In this document: positions 23,080-35,802 of the stretch, one piece after another
Layout: the number at the start of each line of letters is the position of its first letter
How positions within the stretch are numbered: the stretch's first letter is position 1
The notes under the pieces: model-generated
What the model was told of the DNA's origin: nothing
The model's database searches: none
The model's input: the letters and a program-made list of their open reading frames with translations, nothing else
Translations under genes and position numbers: made by a program
Source of the DNA: Larix kaempferi
Lineage: Eukaryota; Streptophyta; Pinopsida; Pinales; Pinaceae
Reading direction: 5' to 3'
Assembly (NCBI GenBank): GCA_027924585.1
Contig: BSBM01000965.1
Coordinates: 248,001-312,000, forward strand
Length of the DNA stretch: 64,000 bases

Positions 23080-23540
23080 ATTAGTCAAATTTTGCACTAA
23101 GAAAGTGTGAATTTCGACTTTGAAAGTGTCAATATAAGCCTTTCTAAAGTGCAAAAAATGGTTCTGAAAGTAGCAATATTGCATTTGAAAAGTGTGTTTT
23201 TCTATTCAAATAGTGTGTTTTTTGACTACTTATGAACCTTAAATTTGCAGTTTTTTGTTATAAAACTATGAATTTCAATTCAAAATGTGTGAATTTCAAA
23301 TTGGAAAATGCAAATTTTGATTTGAAAAGTGTAAATTTTAAATAAAAAAAATGCAACTTTTTATTTGAAATGTGTGAATTTTAACTCAGAAAATGCACAT
23401 TTTGATTTGAAAAGTGTAAATTTAAAATAAAAAAAATGCAATTTCTGATTTGAAAAGTGTGAATTTCAAATCAAAAAATGCAATTTTTCATTTGAAAATT
23501 GCAATTTTCATTTGTAAATGTTCAAAATTTTAAGGCAAAA
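23080..23540. repeat. Degenerate AT-rich minisatellite
   Basis: About 20 imperfect copies of a roughly 22-26 bp motif built from AAATGCAATTTT and GATTTGAAAAGTGTGAATTT. Strong compositional bias, no coding potential. Confidence 0.8.
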
Positions 23541-23584
23541 AGTTCAATGTCTAAAATATACAGTCATTGTTTGAATAACAAGTC

Positions 23585-24070
23585 AATCGGGTAAGTTATA
23601 ACATAAAAACTTTGTCCCGACTTTGTTTTCCTGCAGGAAGGGTCGGCTGCCCCTTCTTTTCCTAGTTAATTGTGAACACCTTTATTCAACAATTCAGCTA
23701 TATCCATAATGGATAACACAAGAAGGATCGACCAACCCCTTCGTGCAGTGTCGAAATATTATGAAAAGAATATTGGGAATAAGAAGGGTTGACTGATCCT
23801 TCTTGCAGGGTCGAACTATTATGAAAATAATATTGTAAATAAGAAGGGTCGGCCGACCCTTCATTTAGGAGGGAATTGTAAAAATAGAACACCTTGGAAG
23901 GTATATCATATAAAAATGGTTTTTCTCGACTTCCGTTTTAAGACAAGAATCGACCACCCCTTCTTTTTGTAGTTAATTGTCAAAACCTTTATCCATCAAT
24001 TCATCAATAAGAAGGATCGACCGCCCCTTCTGAGTATATTTCCACTTTCCAGCAAAGTCTTTAAAGCAAA
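23585..24070 (+). repeat. Family A hairpin array, copy 3
   Basis: Includes one perfect 20-bp palindrome, GAAGGGTCGGCCGACCCTTC (23843-23862), preceded at 60-bp steps by near-palindromes starting near 23721 and 23781. It is followed by the shared tail without a complete second palindrome. Confidence 0.85.
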
Positions 24071-24109
24071 GCATCTATAAATTTTGTTGTTAAAATGTTG
24101 ATATCTAGT

Positions 24110-24720
24110 ATTCTATGGTGACACATGGAATGATCATATTGTGACATGTGGCATATTTGATTTGGCACATTGAGTATAGCAAGGTTACTAATTTTTATTT
24201 GATTTGGCACATTGAGTATAGCGAGGTTACTAATGTGGGTTTAACTACAAAACAATCAGGAAATGAAAATTAACTGATAGTAGTTTTAAGGATTAGGCAC
24301 ATGTAAGATTACCCTGTAGCTGGAATTCTAATTGAAAAATTAACATGAATTTATTAATTTATGTTAGTCATTTGCAGAAATAGTATGTATGAATTTATTA
24401 AGTTCTTTCTGCATCTTGTTCACAGTATATAATTGTTAGGAGGAAATCTCTGGAAATTGAATAACAATACCTTTTCTATGGAATATGACGACTAACAAAT
24501 TGCCCATATTGGTCTTAAATGTGTTTAAAAAGAGCAATAAAGATCCCAATATGATAAACTGTAATGAATTGCCATGATTAAAAACTTTGGGTCTGAGAGA
24601 TGCAATTATCACATCTGTAACAAAATAACATATAGCATGTGCCAAGAAAATTTGGATTAAGATGGAGTACAATTTTAATTATATCAAATCTAAACAACTT
24701 ATCATTATGAATTAGTCGGA
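24110..24720. repeat. Dispersed repeat D, copy 2
   Basis: Close copy of 22460-23075, about 1.66 kb further on. Together with the family A array at 23.6 kb this suggests duplication of a multi-kilobase block. Confidence 0.85.
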
Positions 24721-24829
24721 TCAATGACTATGACTTCAAATTTGGCCGAAGGTGAAAATTGCAGTTAGGAGGCTAATTGCAATTTTTAAAAATGGTAGAG
24801 GGGAAAACGTACGGATCAAGACAAATCAT

Positions 24830-25260
24830 CCAGTGTAATCTCATCTGCAGGATCAAGACAAATCAATGGTTAAAACTAAAACATGCGGAAAGGAAAAGAA
24901 GGGTTGCGGGGTTTTATTTCATAAATATATACATTCTTTCCGCAAGCCATAGTTGAATTGTGGGTTGCAGGTTGCGGAAAAGCAAAGTACAAAACTATTT
25001 TAAGACCCTTCCCGCAATCCGCTATTGCGGGTTGCAGGTGTAAAATTATTGAGGAATATTTCTGCATTCACAATCCGCATTGAGGATTGCGGGTTGCAGA
25101 AAGAAAATGTTTCAAAACTGAAAACTAAGATTCCGCAATCCGCATTGCGGATTGCAAATTGCGGGTTGTGGAAAGAACCTGACTTTTGGAAAACCTCAGT
25201 GCTTTCCGCAACTCACAAATACACTCAAAATTTTAAGAAAATTTCAGAGGAAAGTGTGAA
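24830..25260 (+). repeat. Family B palindrome repeat, copy 1
   Basis: Opens with CAGGATCAAGACAAATC and carries a series of CCGCAAT/ATTGCGG inverted repeats about 80-100 bp apart, one a near-perfect 21-bp palindrome at 25135-25155. The same opening and palindromes occur near 31.5, 32.05 and 47.6 kb. Confidence 0.8.
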
Positions 25261-25700
25261 TTTCAAATCAACCTTAGAAGTGTGAATTATGCGAGTGAAG
25301 GATCGAGAAGGAGCCATAAAGCCACACATGTGAGGACAGGCAGGTGGAAGCGAGGGAGGTGGTATATTGCATGGGGTATGCGTGTCATGTTACGGGCGTC
25401 TAGGTCAAGGCTCCTCCCCCATGTTCCCTCCTTGTGTTCGGCACTTGGACCCTTGTATAATGGTGATGCGCACATTCGGCACGTGGCCCCTTGTATAATG
25501 GTGATGCCCGCATCCAGAGTTAATATATGGTATACTTGATTCACATAAACAATTTTGTTTGTTAAAAACAATCATGGGAAGTAATTGCACAATTTAATAT
25601 ATGGTATACTTGATTCACATAGCCTGAAACTTACAACGGATATTATTATGCCTGTTGTAGGTTAAAGCGTTGGCAGCAGGCATGTTGGCTATTGGATTTT
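25261..25700. other. GC-richer segment with a short tandem duplication
   Basis: No supported gene. It contains a two-fold repeat of about 37 bp (CGGCACTTGGACCCTTGTAT type, 25439-25512). The open frames on both strands come from this compositionally biased stretch. Confidence 0.5.
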
Positions 25701-26149
25701 CAAGGAATCGATTGGAGTGATACGTGAATGATTAATCCAGCAAAATTTGTAGTTGCTACAGATATCTTTGACCACCATGATCTCGAACATACTGTCATAA
25801 TTACCATTCCCCATCCATCCCAGACTCCCATCCCATTCAATCTATCAACACAGTGGCCACTCAATATATATCAGAGCAAACTGAAATCGTCCAGGAATCC
25901 ATGGAATTTTTCTTTCCGTCCTCTGTTCTCTATCCTTTGTTGTATTATGAGAAATGATTGAGTCTTATGATCGCTCCCTAGTTCTCCTCATGATATATGA
26001 GCATTTCGAAATTGGCTCTCTTGGATATATGGACGGAATGGAGCCATCTTTGTCTGACAGAGGACATGAATTCGCCCGTAAAAATTATAATCACTAGCAT
26101 CCAACAAGAATATGCAACTATGGAACAATACATGTGATGATGAGCAATA
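25701..26149. repeat. Dispersed repeat C segments
   Basis: Contains GACCACCATGATC...CATACTGTCATAATTACCATTCCCC and ATGATATATGAGCATTTCGAAAT. Both phrases recur at 34.35-34.7, 48.9-49.3, 51.27-51.5, 52.2-52.95 and 54.9-55.2 kb in either orientation. No coding content is recognised. Confidence 0.7.
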
Positions 26150-26870
26150 TTAATGGAGAACACAAAAAGGATCGACCGACCCTTCTTGCAGTGTCGAACT
26201 ATGATGAAAATAATGTTGGGAATAAGAAGGGTCGGTCAACCCTTCAATTTCGAGGGAATTGTTAAAATAGAACACCTTGGAACTTATAACATATAAAAAT
26301 AGTTTGTCCCGACTTCCTTTTCCGACAAGAAGGATCATCCACCCCTTCATTTCGTAGTTAATTGTGAAAACCTTTATCCAACAATTCAACTATATCCATA
26401 ATGGAGAATACAAGAATGATCGAGCGACCCTTCTTGTAGTGTCGAAATATTAAGAAAATAATATTGGTAATAAGAAGGGTCGACCAACCTTTGTTGTAGT
26501 TTCAATTACGAGGGAAATGTAAAAATAGAACACCTTGGAAGTTACATCATATAAAAATGGTTTGTCCAAACTTCCTTTTTACGACAAGACTGACTGTGCC
26601 TTCTTTTTGTAGTTAATTGTAAAAACCTTTATCCATCAATAAAGCTATAGCTATAATGGATAATACAAGAAGGATCGACCGACGCTTCTTGCAGTGTCGA
26701 ATTGTTATGAAAAGAATATTAGGATTAAGAAGGGTCACCCGACCTTTCATCTACGAGGGAATTGTAAAAATAGAACACCTTAGAGAAAGAGCGGCCTCTC
26801 TTTCTCTGAGAATATTTCTACTTGCCAGCAAAGTTTTTGAAGCAAAACTTCTATAAATTTTGCAACACGT
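26150..26870 (+). repeat. Family A hairpin array, copy 4
   Basis: Palindromes start near 26165, 26225, 26327 and 26412, at steps of 60, 102 and 85 bp, and continue to about 26700. The second palindrome AGAAAGAGCGG/CTCTCTTTCT lies near 26785. The steps match those measured in copies 6 and 7. Confidence 0.85.
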
Positions 26871-27623
26871 GGAATGCTTATATTGTGACATGTGTCATAT
26901 TTGATTTTAAAAATTAGCTTAGAGATTGTTTAAATGAATATTAAGGATTTTAATGGTAGCATTTAAAGTTTGGGGACTGTTTTAAGTTCCTGCATTTTCT
27001 AAACCAGCAACATGGATATTAGGTCCAAATGAGAAGTATAGCTTGTAGTTTGTGGAGAAATGAGAAGTAGTTGGAGATGAAGATGGTGTAAGGAATTTAT
27101 GGTTGAGTTGTTGAGTAGAATTTCCTTAACGAAGTTTAAGGTTGATACACTACAGATCAGGTAAATATAAACTTTGTTATAATTTTCTGTAAAAACCATT
27201 TTCAGAAATAGCTAAAATTTTAATTGAATAAATTCTTTTAAAACATTAAGGATACACATATCATAAGCAGAGAAAAATCAAAACTGTAGATCAATGTAAA
27301 TATAGATTGCAAAATATTACACAGTATTGATAAACAACCTGAAAGTGAAAATCAATATTGATCAAAGAAATTTGATTAATAGACAAAAGAGTATGCAAGA
27401 GAATAACATAACTGTATTACTGAAAGTTTGCAAGAAATTACAAGCCCTTCATTAACCAGAGTATTCCCAGTCTCTTCTGTTGATTTTCTCCTCCAAATTC
27501 TATCATCCTTAGCTTATGAGAGAACTACCCTTTAAATAATAATTACAATTTTGTTACAAAGGATAAATTCCCCCAAAAAACAGGGATTTCAAAAATCGAA
27601 CTAGGCTAATGGCCAAGAAAATC
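26871..27623. other. AT-rich flank, 3' side of the coiled-coil pseudogene
   Basis: No gene seen. On the minus strand this is the sequence downstream of the stop of the 27.6-31.3 kb reading frame. 27370-27610 resembles 32930-33100 and 19040-19160, which suggests a shared 3' end of a repeated element. Confidence 0.5.
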
Positions 27624-30600
27624 TTACCACATGGCTGCAATTTCTAGCAATTCATCTATATTTGGATAATTGACCGACTCAAGCCCTAGCTGGGCATCAC
27701 ACGTAAACGTTTCCAGCTCGTTTTCAGCCAAATTATGCCAAATACCAATAAAAATGTGGATCATTTCCTCAATGGCAACAGGTTGCCTGATTAACTGATC
27801 CACATCATCAATCTTGATATGCTCGAGGTGCTGGATCTTCTCTTTAGCTTCCTCACATCGACGTTCAACCTGTTCTAGCATCGAATTCGGTGGACAGGGG
27901 CTTTCAATGAGGTCCATGGTAGGGAACCGCAACTTCTCCATGATGCTATCCACAACGTACCATCTCCTTTGGCAAACACCTTGTGCTTTTTGGATGGTAT
28001 CTCCAACCATATCATTTAGATCATCCTAAGCACGCAACACAGTTTTGATTTTTTTTCAGTTGGATACTAGTGAGAGTAGGAATATTCTCAGGTCTCTCCC
28101 TAATGTACCTCTGCCATTGCACAATATCTTCATTGACCTTAAAGTCTTGGTGTCTTTTAGCTACCTGCTGATCAAGAGTAACAGACATCTTCCCAAATAC
28201 AATGTGAGTCTCCTGGATATAATTCAAGGTGTGAAACAATTCAGCTAGCAGCTTACAATGTTCATCATTGACCTGAATGGACAAATACTTAAACTCCAGC
28301 TGGGAAAACCCAGAGAATGCAGAGGAGTTTGCACTTGCAGTTGCATCCTCACATTATTTTTCTAGAATAACTATCCTTTGTGTATTGGCAGCATTTACAA
28401 CTTCTGCATCATGTAATTTAACCTGAAGAGAGGTATTTTTCAATTGCAGATCTTCAAACATATTTTCAGATACCTTCCTGAGATCAGTAACATAAGATTC
28501 ATGTTCCTCATTGGTTTTGGCCAATTTCTCTTCAAGCTTCTTTAGCTCTTGTTTCTTTACATCAATCTCCCTATTTGGTGTTGTCACTGAATCATAGTTT
28601 GCACCTGCAAATGCACCCATGGCTGTAACAGCATCCAATGCTTCTCGCTGTATGTCATCAGACTGCTTGGTCCAAATTATTTGATTAGGAGTAGGTGCCT
28701 CCAATCCACCTTGATCCCTACTTCTCTTCTTACCTTTTCTTACCACTGCCTTGGAAGGTCTTCTGTAGAAGTAATCCCCAAGAGGGACTACAATGTCTTC
28801 TTCAAACTCAGCTACCATTTCAGTAAATGATGAAGTCACATTTACTGTTGAAACCAATGAAGATGTCTGAGTAGTAGTAGGAGCAGGTATAGACATAGTT
28901 ATTTGGAAAGTAGTTGAGGTGGAAATGATATTTTGAATAACTGCTGGTACAGAAGTTGGGGAAGGAATTGAAGTGAAGGCTTCAGAAAGTGGAACTTGGA
29001 TATCATCAGCTGGTAATGAAGAAGGAGGAATTGGAGTCTTCTCATCAGGAGCTGGTGGTGATAAAATGAATGGAGATGATTGCAGAGGGACAGTCGAAGA
29101 CTAGATCTCTACAATAGTAGATGGAAAAATAGCAAGTGGAACTGAGCTGGCTAGGAATGGAGCAGTGATGGTAGTTAGAGTATGGAAAAGATGGGATATG
29201 GGGAATGGAGGTGTTATCCCAGATGACAAAGTTGAAATAATTTGAATAGATGAAAGTAGAAGTGCTAAGCTTGTGGTGTCATCAACAAGGGTAGTTTCAA
29301 GAAACTGATGGTCTGGGACAGAATCATCCACTTCAATAGCATTCAATAAATCTATAATTGGTTGTGAAGTTTCAATTACTTCCTCAATCACAGGCACAAA
29401 AGAATATACCTCATCTTCAACATCACTGTCAAAAATATTTAAGATCAGGATTTGAGATGCAGAAGTTTGAGTTTTATGCCTTATGGATAGCTTGGTAACA
29501 ACCATCACTTGATCATCACAAGTTTGAGTAACTGCAATAGTCACTTGAGTATCAGCAGTAAGATTAGCAGCTGCAACTACTTGAGTGTGTAGCATTGAAG
29601 TCATCTGAGCTAACTCCTGCTTTGATCGTTGTGATGCTTGCATCAATACCTTCATTTGTTCAACAGTCTTTACCTCTGGAGCATCTTCCATGAGACCTTT
29701 TCCTTTATCCCCTTCACTACAGGTTGCCATTAGTGGAGTAGCTGCTTTATGAGCTTCTTTATCCTCTCTATCCTTTCTTGCTTGCTCAATGAGCTTTAGT
29801 TCCATTGATTTGTAGCTCAAAAGCTTAGTCTTAAGGTCATGTTGATACTGCATGATATGGTTCTATTAATATTTACTCTTAGCCCTTGTTAAGACTTCAT
29901 AAAAGGTATTTACTCCCCGATAGATGGAGTCATCAAGAACTTCTTCGTGAACATATCCACCCTTCACATGGTTTTGCTTGAAATGGGCATCCAGAAAACA
30001 TTTAGGATCATGTCTTCTTTTGGAAGCATAACCCAATTTTAAAGCGGCAATTTTGTCACCCAACACTATAGCCCAAGTTGAAGTTGGGATGGCCAATGGC
30101 CCAAGGTTCAAGGGGAACTTAGGCCACGCCTTCCTCTTAGGACCAGATAGCTTTAAATACACACTATCGATAACAGTTTGATAGGAGACCTCTTAAATGA
30201 CCAATCTGTCAGGAACTATCCTGGGTAGCAGATGTACAGTACTGCTTCCCCAAACTCTGACATATGAGAAGCATTCACACACATACCAGTCACCAATTGT
30301 GTCAATGAAGGTTCTGGCATCAACTGAGAAAGAAGGATCCTGCTCTCTGAAGATTTTGAAGTAAATACTTCCAAGGAAGTGATCACAAATGTCATATATC
30401 AAAGGCATATAATTGTTCTCCCATAATGTTGGATGATAAATATGGACATGAGGAGTTGATGGAGTCCAATTCCATCCCATGTTGAGATATTGGAATTCTA
30501 CACAAAATATATCAACGACAAAAGCTGAAAAGAAGAAATGTGGCTTCTTCACAGTCGTTGCCTTCTGATATGCTTGAATGGTTCTTTTGAGTTCAAAAGA

Positions 30601-31298
30601 CAAGATAGACGCCCAAGGGAATGACTCACCAGTCGTTAGAACATGATGGGCTATAGGAGCCCACTCATCTTTAAATACAGAACAATTTGGGAGACCATAC
30701 AGTCTACATAGCATGGAAGCCAATAGGGAATAAGGTTCTCTAAAGTAGGAAACCGGGTACAAGTTATCAGCCCTAGGGATGAAATTGTTAGGTTTATTCA
30801 TCCATGACTTCAACATTTCGTTAAAACTGTACTCGGTGTTAGATAATTCTATGAACTCAGCGTCAAGGGGTTGCATAGATTGTTAAGAGCATAAGCTCTG
30901 ATGAAAACCTCAGGGCGGAAGGTGGCCAATTGTGACCCCTCACTGTCATTAAATGACCGGTCTTTAGGGTTAGCGTGGTCCACAATCCATTTAACCGCAT
31001 TAGTATAAGGCAAGATAGCGGGTTTGGAAGCAATGGCATGAAGCTGGGAATCCCTAATTTTATCATATGCCAGCTAGTAATTCTGAATGTTTGATAGGTC
31101 ATCATTATAAAAATTTGAGTAGATTTTGGACCAGTCTATCTGATAGGTTTCAGAGATTTTATCACTAGTGTCCGAGAAAATAACAAAATTTGTGTCTTTG
31201 TTCAGTAAATCCTTCTGAGGTGTTTTACAATGTGTATTGCGCGACATGTTTGAAACTGGAGGTTTTCTGATAAACGAATGAACAAAAATAAAAAACAA
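27624..31298 (-). pseudogene. Large unclassified coiled-coil ORF, decayed (copy U1)
   Basis: Reading frames on the minus strand join into one product of roughly 1,100-1,200 residues. N-terminal globular part (about 31298-29866): AYDKIRDSQLHAIASKPAIL and, after a frame change near 30870, LLASMLCRLYGLPNCSVFKDEW, then KPHFFFSAFVVDIFCVEF and GDWYVCECFSYVRVWG. A Lys/Glu/Gln-rich segment and a Ser/Thr/Pro/Val-rich linker follow (29853-28900). A coiled coil lies at about 28570-28360 (KKQELKKLEEKLAKTNEEHE). The C-terminal helical domain ends in DELLEIAAMW. Breaks: stops near 31079, 30193, 29866, 29101 and 28354, and a frameshift at an A8 run near 28055. The N-terminal blocks remind me of domains annotated as putative plant transposon protein, but I cannot confirm this. 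Confidence 0.65.
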
Positions 31299-31479
31299 TT
31301 CAAAATCTCAAAACAGTAAATGACTGAACAAGAGGAATGACTAAAACCAACCAGTTTCAGCTAAAATTAACAGGCAATAGACACCTAGTAAAAACTTCGT
31401 AGTAAAATTCAAGCAACAAGGTAATCTCCGAAATTAAAAATGATAAGAAAAATAAGGGAAATTCACATATTTATTGCTT
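31299..31479. other. Short upstream spacer of U1
   Basis: Separates the U1 reading frame from a family B repeat. No promoter motif stands out. Confidence 0.35.
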
Positions 31480-31860
31480 TTCGACGGGCCAAATCTAGAC
31501 CGTAGGATGAAAACGAATCAACGGATGAGATTAAACCTTGCGAGATGCGGGGTCAAGTTGTGGGAGTTTTATTTTGAAACTATGTACATTGTTCCTGCAA
31601 TCCAAAATCCACTATTGCGGGTTGCAGGATCGCAACTTAGAAAACAAACAATCAAAAGGATCCCGCAATCTGCAATCCGCAATCCACAAATGCGGGTTGC
31701 AGGTTGCAAGAACAAAAAGTTCAAAAGCTAGTTACAAAGTCTTCCCGCAATAAGCAATTTGCGGGTTGCAGGATGACAACACCTCCAAAAAGAAATGACA
31801 AGCTTGCGGGATGAAAATGAATTGGTGGAGAAACTCAAAGCTTCCCGCAACTTCATTAAA
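31480..31860 (+). repeat. Family B palindrome repeat, copy 2
   Basis: Three or more CCCGCAAT/ATTGCGGG inverted repeats (near 31605, 31665 and 31743) with AT-rich spacers. It lies just upstream of the U1 pseudogene in that gene's orientation. Confidence 0.75.
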
Positions 31861-32040
31861 CCGATAAAAAAAACTAGAAATTTTCAAAGGGAAAATTCAA
31901 TCAAATCCAAACAATGCAAAGGCATAAAATCATAATCAGCATAAGGATGAAACCATTACCTTTGCATTAAAAATCTTGGGGCTCCTGTGTTCCATTAGAA
32001 CGTGGGATATGTTGTTCCTACAACATAGCTAAAATTCATT

Positions 32041-32340
32041 TAAATCACCCTATGTAATCTCATCCGCAAGATCAAGACAAATTGATGGTTAAAACCTAAA
32101 TATGAAGGAAAAGAAGGGTTGGGGAGTTTTATTTCATAAATATATACATTCTTTTCAGAATCCGCAATCCGCAATTGCGGGTTACGTGTTGCGGAAATGC
32201 AAAGTGCGAAACTATTTTGAGACTCTTCCCACAATCCACAATTGCGGGTTGCGGGTTACGGAAACCCCTAGCAAAAACTATTTAAGACTCTTCCCGCAAT
32301 CCACAATTGCGGGTTGTGGTTTGCGGATGTAAAAGACCAT
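32041..32340 (+). repeat. Family B palindrome repeat, copy 3
   Basis: Opens with ATCCGCAAGATCAAGACAAAT, like copy 1, and has three CCGCAATCCGCAATTGCGGG-type palindromes at about 32160, 32230 and 32295. It runs directly into a family A array. Confidence 0.8.
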
Positions 32341-32860
32341 AATTATTGAAGAAGGATTGGCTGCCCCTTCTTTTCGTAGTTAATTGTGAAAATTTTTATC
32401 CAACAATTCAGTTATATCCATAATGGGGAACACAAGAAGGATCGACCGACCCTTGTTAAAGTGTCAAACTATTATGAAAATATTATGTAGAGTAAGAAGG
32501 GTCGGACGAACCTTTAATTACGAGGGAATTGTACAAATAGAACACCATTTGTCCTGACTTCTGTTTTTCGACAAGAAGGATTGACCGACCCTTATTGTAG
32601 TGTCAAACTAGTCTGAAAAGAATATTGGGATTAAGAAGGGTCGACCGACCCTTATTGCAGTGTCGAACTAGTCTGAAAATAATATTGGGAATAAGAAGGG
32701 TTGGCCACCTCTTCATTTCAGAGGGAATTGTAAAATATAACACCTTGGAGAAAGAACGACCACTCTTTCTCTTAGAATTTTTCTACTTTCCAACAAAGTC
32801 TTTAAAGCAAAACGTCTATAATTTTTTTTATTATAATGTTGATATCTAGTATCCTAGGTT
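32341..32860 (+). repeat. Family A hairpin array, copy 5
   Basis: Begins with GAAGGATTGGCTGCCCCTTCTTTTCG directly after family B and contains five to six palindromes. It closes with the second palindrome in degraded form (AGAAAGAACGACCACTCTTTCT, about 32751). Confidence 0.85.
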
Positions 32861-32919
32861 GACACGTGGAACGATCATATTGTGACAAGTGGCATATTTG
32901 ATTTGGCACATTGAGTATA

Positions 32920-33605
32920 CAGGAATGAAGAGAAGGACTAACTGTATTACGTCAAAGTTGCAAAAAATTACAATCTCTGCATCAATCAGAGTTTCTTCGG
33001 TCTTCTGTTGCTGATTTTCTCCCCCCTACCCTTTAAATAATAATTACAAAAATAGTTACAAAAGATAGACTTCCCATAATATAGGGATTACAAATTGAAA
33101 CTAAAAGGAATCCTCGGGAGCGACTGATACCGACAATATTTTCACAAAATTCCCAAAATATTTTCATCACATGGTTTCCGAGAAGTAACCCATAACAAAC
33201 TGTGGAAGATACTGGCAATCCACTAGCTATCTATGACAGAAGTTGAAAGATTCTTCTTAAAAGATTCATGATGATTGACAACATTCTCCTAAAAAACCAA
33301 AAAATCGGCCACTTGTCCTTCCTTCAGGGGAATTGGTGGAGTCACATGCACTTGATTAATCCCGGATGACTGTATTATCTCGATCAACATGTTTCTCAAT
33401 GATCTTCCTTCTCTTACTCCGAGGGAGTCGTATATACATGGACTGAATCTTAGAATCTTCTTTTTCACTACCAGTGTTATCATCCAAAACAACGGCTTTA
33501 AAAGGTGGCAACAAAGGTTCATGATATTGAAGAGGTTGAAGTTCTTTCTCGCCACAAAATCTAGCTGAAGAAATTTTGTGACTTTTCTGCATATTGTTCA
33601 CAAGA
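32920..33605 (-). pseudogene. 3' terminal fragment of a U1-like element
   Basis: The 3' flank (32930-33100) resembles the flank of U1 at 27370-27610. Upstream on the minus strand two overlapping frames survive: one with LPRSKRRKIIEKHVDRD (33356-33601), one with VTPPIPLKEGQVADFLVF (33289-33555). The switch between them is a frameshift. No domain is recognised. Repeat D follows immediately at 33600. Coding assignment is tentative. Confidence 0.4.
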
Positions 33606-33870
33606 AATCTCTGGAAATTGAATAAGAAGACTTTTTCTATGGAATATGACGACTAAAAAATTGACCATGATTAATTGTGTTTAAGAAGAGCAATAAAGAT
33701 CCCATAATGATTAACTGTAATGAATTGCCATGATTAAAACCTTTCGGTCTTAGAAATGCAATTATCACATCTGTAACGAAATAACATATAGCATGTATCC
33801 AACCAAATTTTAATTATATCACATTACTATGATTTGATGTCAAATCTAAACAACTTATCATTATGGATTT
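33600..33870. repeat. Dispersed repeat D, copy 3 (partial)
   Basis: Matches the second half of the copies at 22.5 and 24.1 kb, from AATCTCTGGAAATTGAATAA to AACAACTTATCATTATGG. Confidence 0.8.
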
Positions 33871-33906
33871 TATGTCAAATATAAATGTTCTGTTACAGAT
33901 TTATTA

Positions 33907-34250
33907 TTAAGACATAAAAATTAGTAGAAGTTAATATTCCTGGCAATTGAATTTACTTCGATCTTTCAACTTTTACAGAGCTTGGGCTCTTAATACATTT
34001 CACGACTAAGAGCTTGAGCTCACAAACATAGACTCTTCTACTACAGGATTTATATTAAAATATTTATTGCTAAGTAGACTACGTAAAAATTAGTAGAAGT
34101 TATTCTGGGTTAAAACAATGCAGCTTCATTGCATTACACATAGATGAAATTTAGTTCGATCTTTCACCTTTTACAGAGCTTGGGCTCTTAATACATTTCA
34201 GTACTATGAGATTGAGCTCACAAACATAGACTCTTCTACTACATAGAATT
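33907..34250 (+). repeat. Two-fold tandem duplication, unit about 170-180 bp
   Basis: Both units contain AAAAATTAGTAGAAGTTA, TTCGATCTTTCA, CAGAGCTTGGGCTCTTAATA and ACATAGACTCTTCTACTACA. The second lies about 170 bp after the first. Each unit also holds a small hairpin (AGAGCTTGGGCTCT). Confidence 0.8.
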
Positions 34251-34329
34251 TACATACTTTATTTTGGATTCAACTAGAAGCTAGTATACTTTATTTTTTG
34301 CTTCCACTAGAAGCTTCAACTAGAAGCTA

Positions 34330-34700
34330 TGAGTCACATTAGTGACAAATCCTGGTCTTGGGGCTTCGACAGTGGTCGAAATGCCCATATATCATGGTGT
34401 CGTGAGGATTTGTCAGGGAACTGCTGTCAAAATGCTCATATATCATGAAGAGAGTGACCATAAGACTCAAGTATTTATGATATAACAACAAAGGAAACGC
34501 AACAGAGGCAGTAAAGAAGAGTGCCATGACTTCTCAAAGATTTCATTTTCCTGCGATACCGGGTATCATGATTTAGTATTTATCACAGTATTGGTGAATT
34601 GACTTGGATGTTATGGATGGGGAAGGATAATTATCACAGTATGGTGGGATAGTGGTCATAGATATCATCTGTACCGACTGTAAATTTCGCATAACTGGAG
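34330..34700. repeat. Dispersed repeat C, further copy
   Basis: TCGAAATGCCCATATATCATGGTGT through AGAGTGCCATGACTT matches 51280-51450 with modest divergence. The following segment is the reverse complement of the GGTAATTATCAC/CCATTCCCC phrase seen at 25.8 and 49.2 kb. Confidence 0.75.
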
Positions 34701-35472
34701 ATGAGCTGGATAACAAAGGTGTTGAAGTGCATTTAGCCTTCAAGGGAGGCATGCTAGAAGAATGAATGAATGAAATATTTTAATAACATCCACGAGGCTG
34801 ATCAGCCTAAGGGACCAAAAGAATCACAACCTAAAATCCTCTCCATATTCTTTTCCAAGTTAGATCTTCTGCTGCAAATCTTGACTAGAGGACTTGCAAT
34901 TTGGTTGATCTTATCTTCAAAAAGATGGTGTAGGTTGTCAGCCTTTAAGTTATCAGCCTTTATGTTGTCATCCTTTTCCAAGACGATGCCTTTTTTGCAT
35001 TATATTTCAGGAGGTCACGTTGTCACATTTACACGTGTTTAATTAAATTCTATATAACAATTAAATGATGCAGCCAACGTACAGAGTAATTACGTGGTAG
35101 AGTGTCAGAGTAGTAGGTGGGAAGGGTGAATACCAGCTGGTATTCATTAGTGAAGCATTGTTAATGGTAAAGGTCAAGTAATTGATCATTGAAGCAGAAT
35201 AACTAATGCATGAGGCGATTGCATTTTTGAACTTGTACTCTGCACAAGATAATACAAGTCTGTAAAGCATGAATTTTGTGGATCTTAGGTTGATTTTAGA
35301 CTAAAATGGTAAAACAAATTGCAAATATATAAGTAATATTTGAATATAACAAAAAACAAATTGACACTTTATAAAGTTTAATCAAACGTAAAATGATTGG
35401 AAATGAAAATTAGTAACCATCATTAAATTTTGACTTGACAGGTAGTGAAAATTTGAAATTTCGGGCCTGGAC
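34701..35472. other. Intergenic sequence
   Basis: No supported gene. A 90-codon open frame at 34770-35042 shows no recognisable domain. 35380-35465 resembles 21310-21395. Confidence 0.4.
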
Positions 35473-35556
35473 TCGAGGGCTTACCAAGCATGCGAGGCCT
35501 CGTAGGCTTACCAAGCATGCGAGGCCTCGCAGGCTTACCAGGCATGCGAGGCCTCG
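35473..35556 (+). repeat. 27-bp tandem repeat, three copies
   Basis: Unit GGCTTACCAAGCATGCGAGG (20 of 27 bases shown) followed by CCTCGTA or variant, three times. Each unit includes the palindrome CGAGGCCTCG. Confidence 0.85.
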
Positions 35557-35802
35557 GGAAGGGATGGAATGTTTATCATTTTCGTTAATGGAAAATCAAG
35601 GCCTAGTAGGATGATCATATCTATTGGTAGGATTATGGATTATAAATCCAAAACGGCGGACCGGTGCAGGCAGGTACAAATTGAGAAAGTAGCTTGCCCT
35701 ACCCTGAGAAAAGGCATGCTGTGTCTATTCCATTTCCGGATTAAATAGTTTTAGATAGCTGGATTTTTTTCTTTTCCATTCGGAACCATCTTCTTAAGCA
35801 TT

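Noticed and set aside
25282-25590. Overlapping frames of 61-94 codons on both strands
   Set aside because: GC-richer stretch with a short tandem duplication; no conserved domain and no splice or promoter context.
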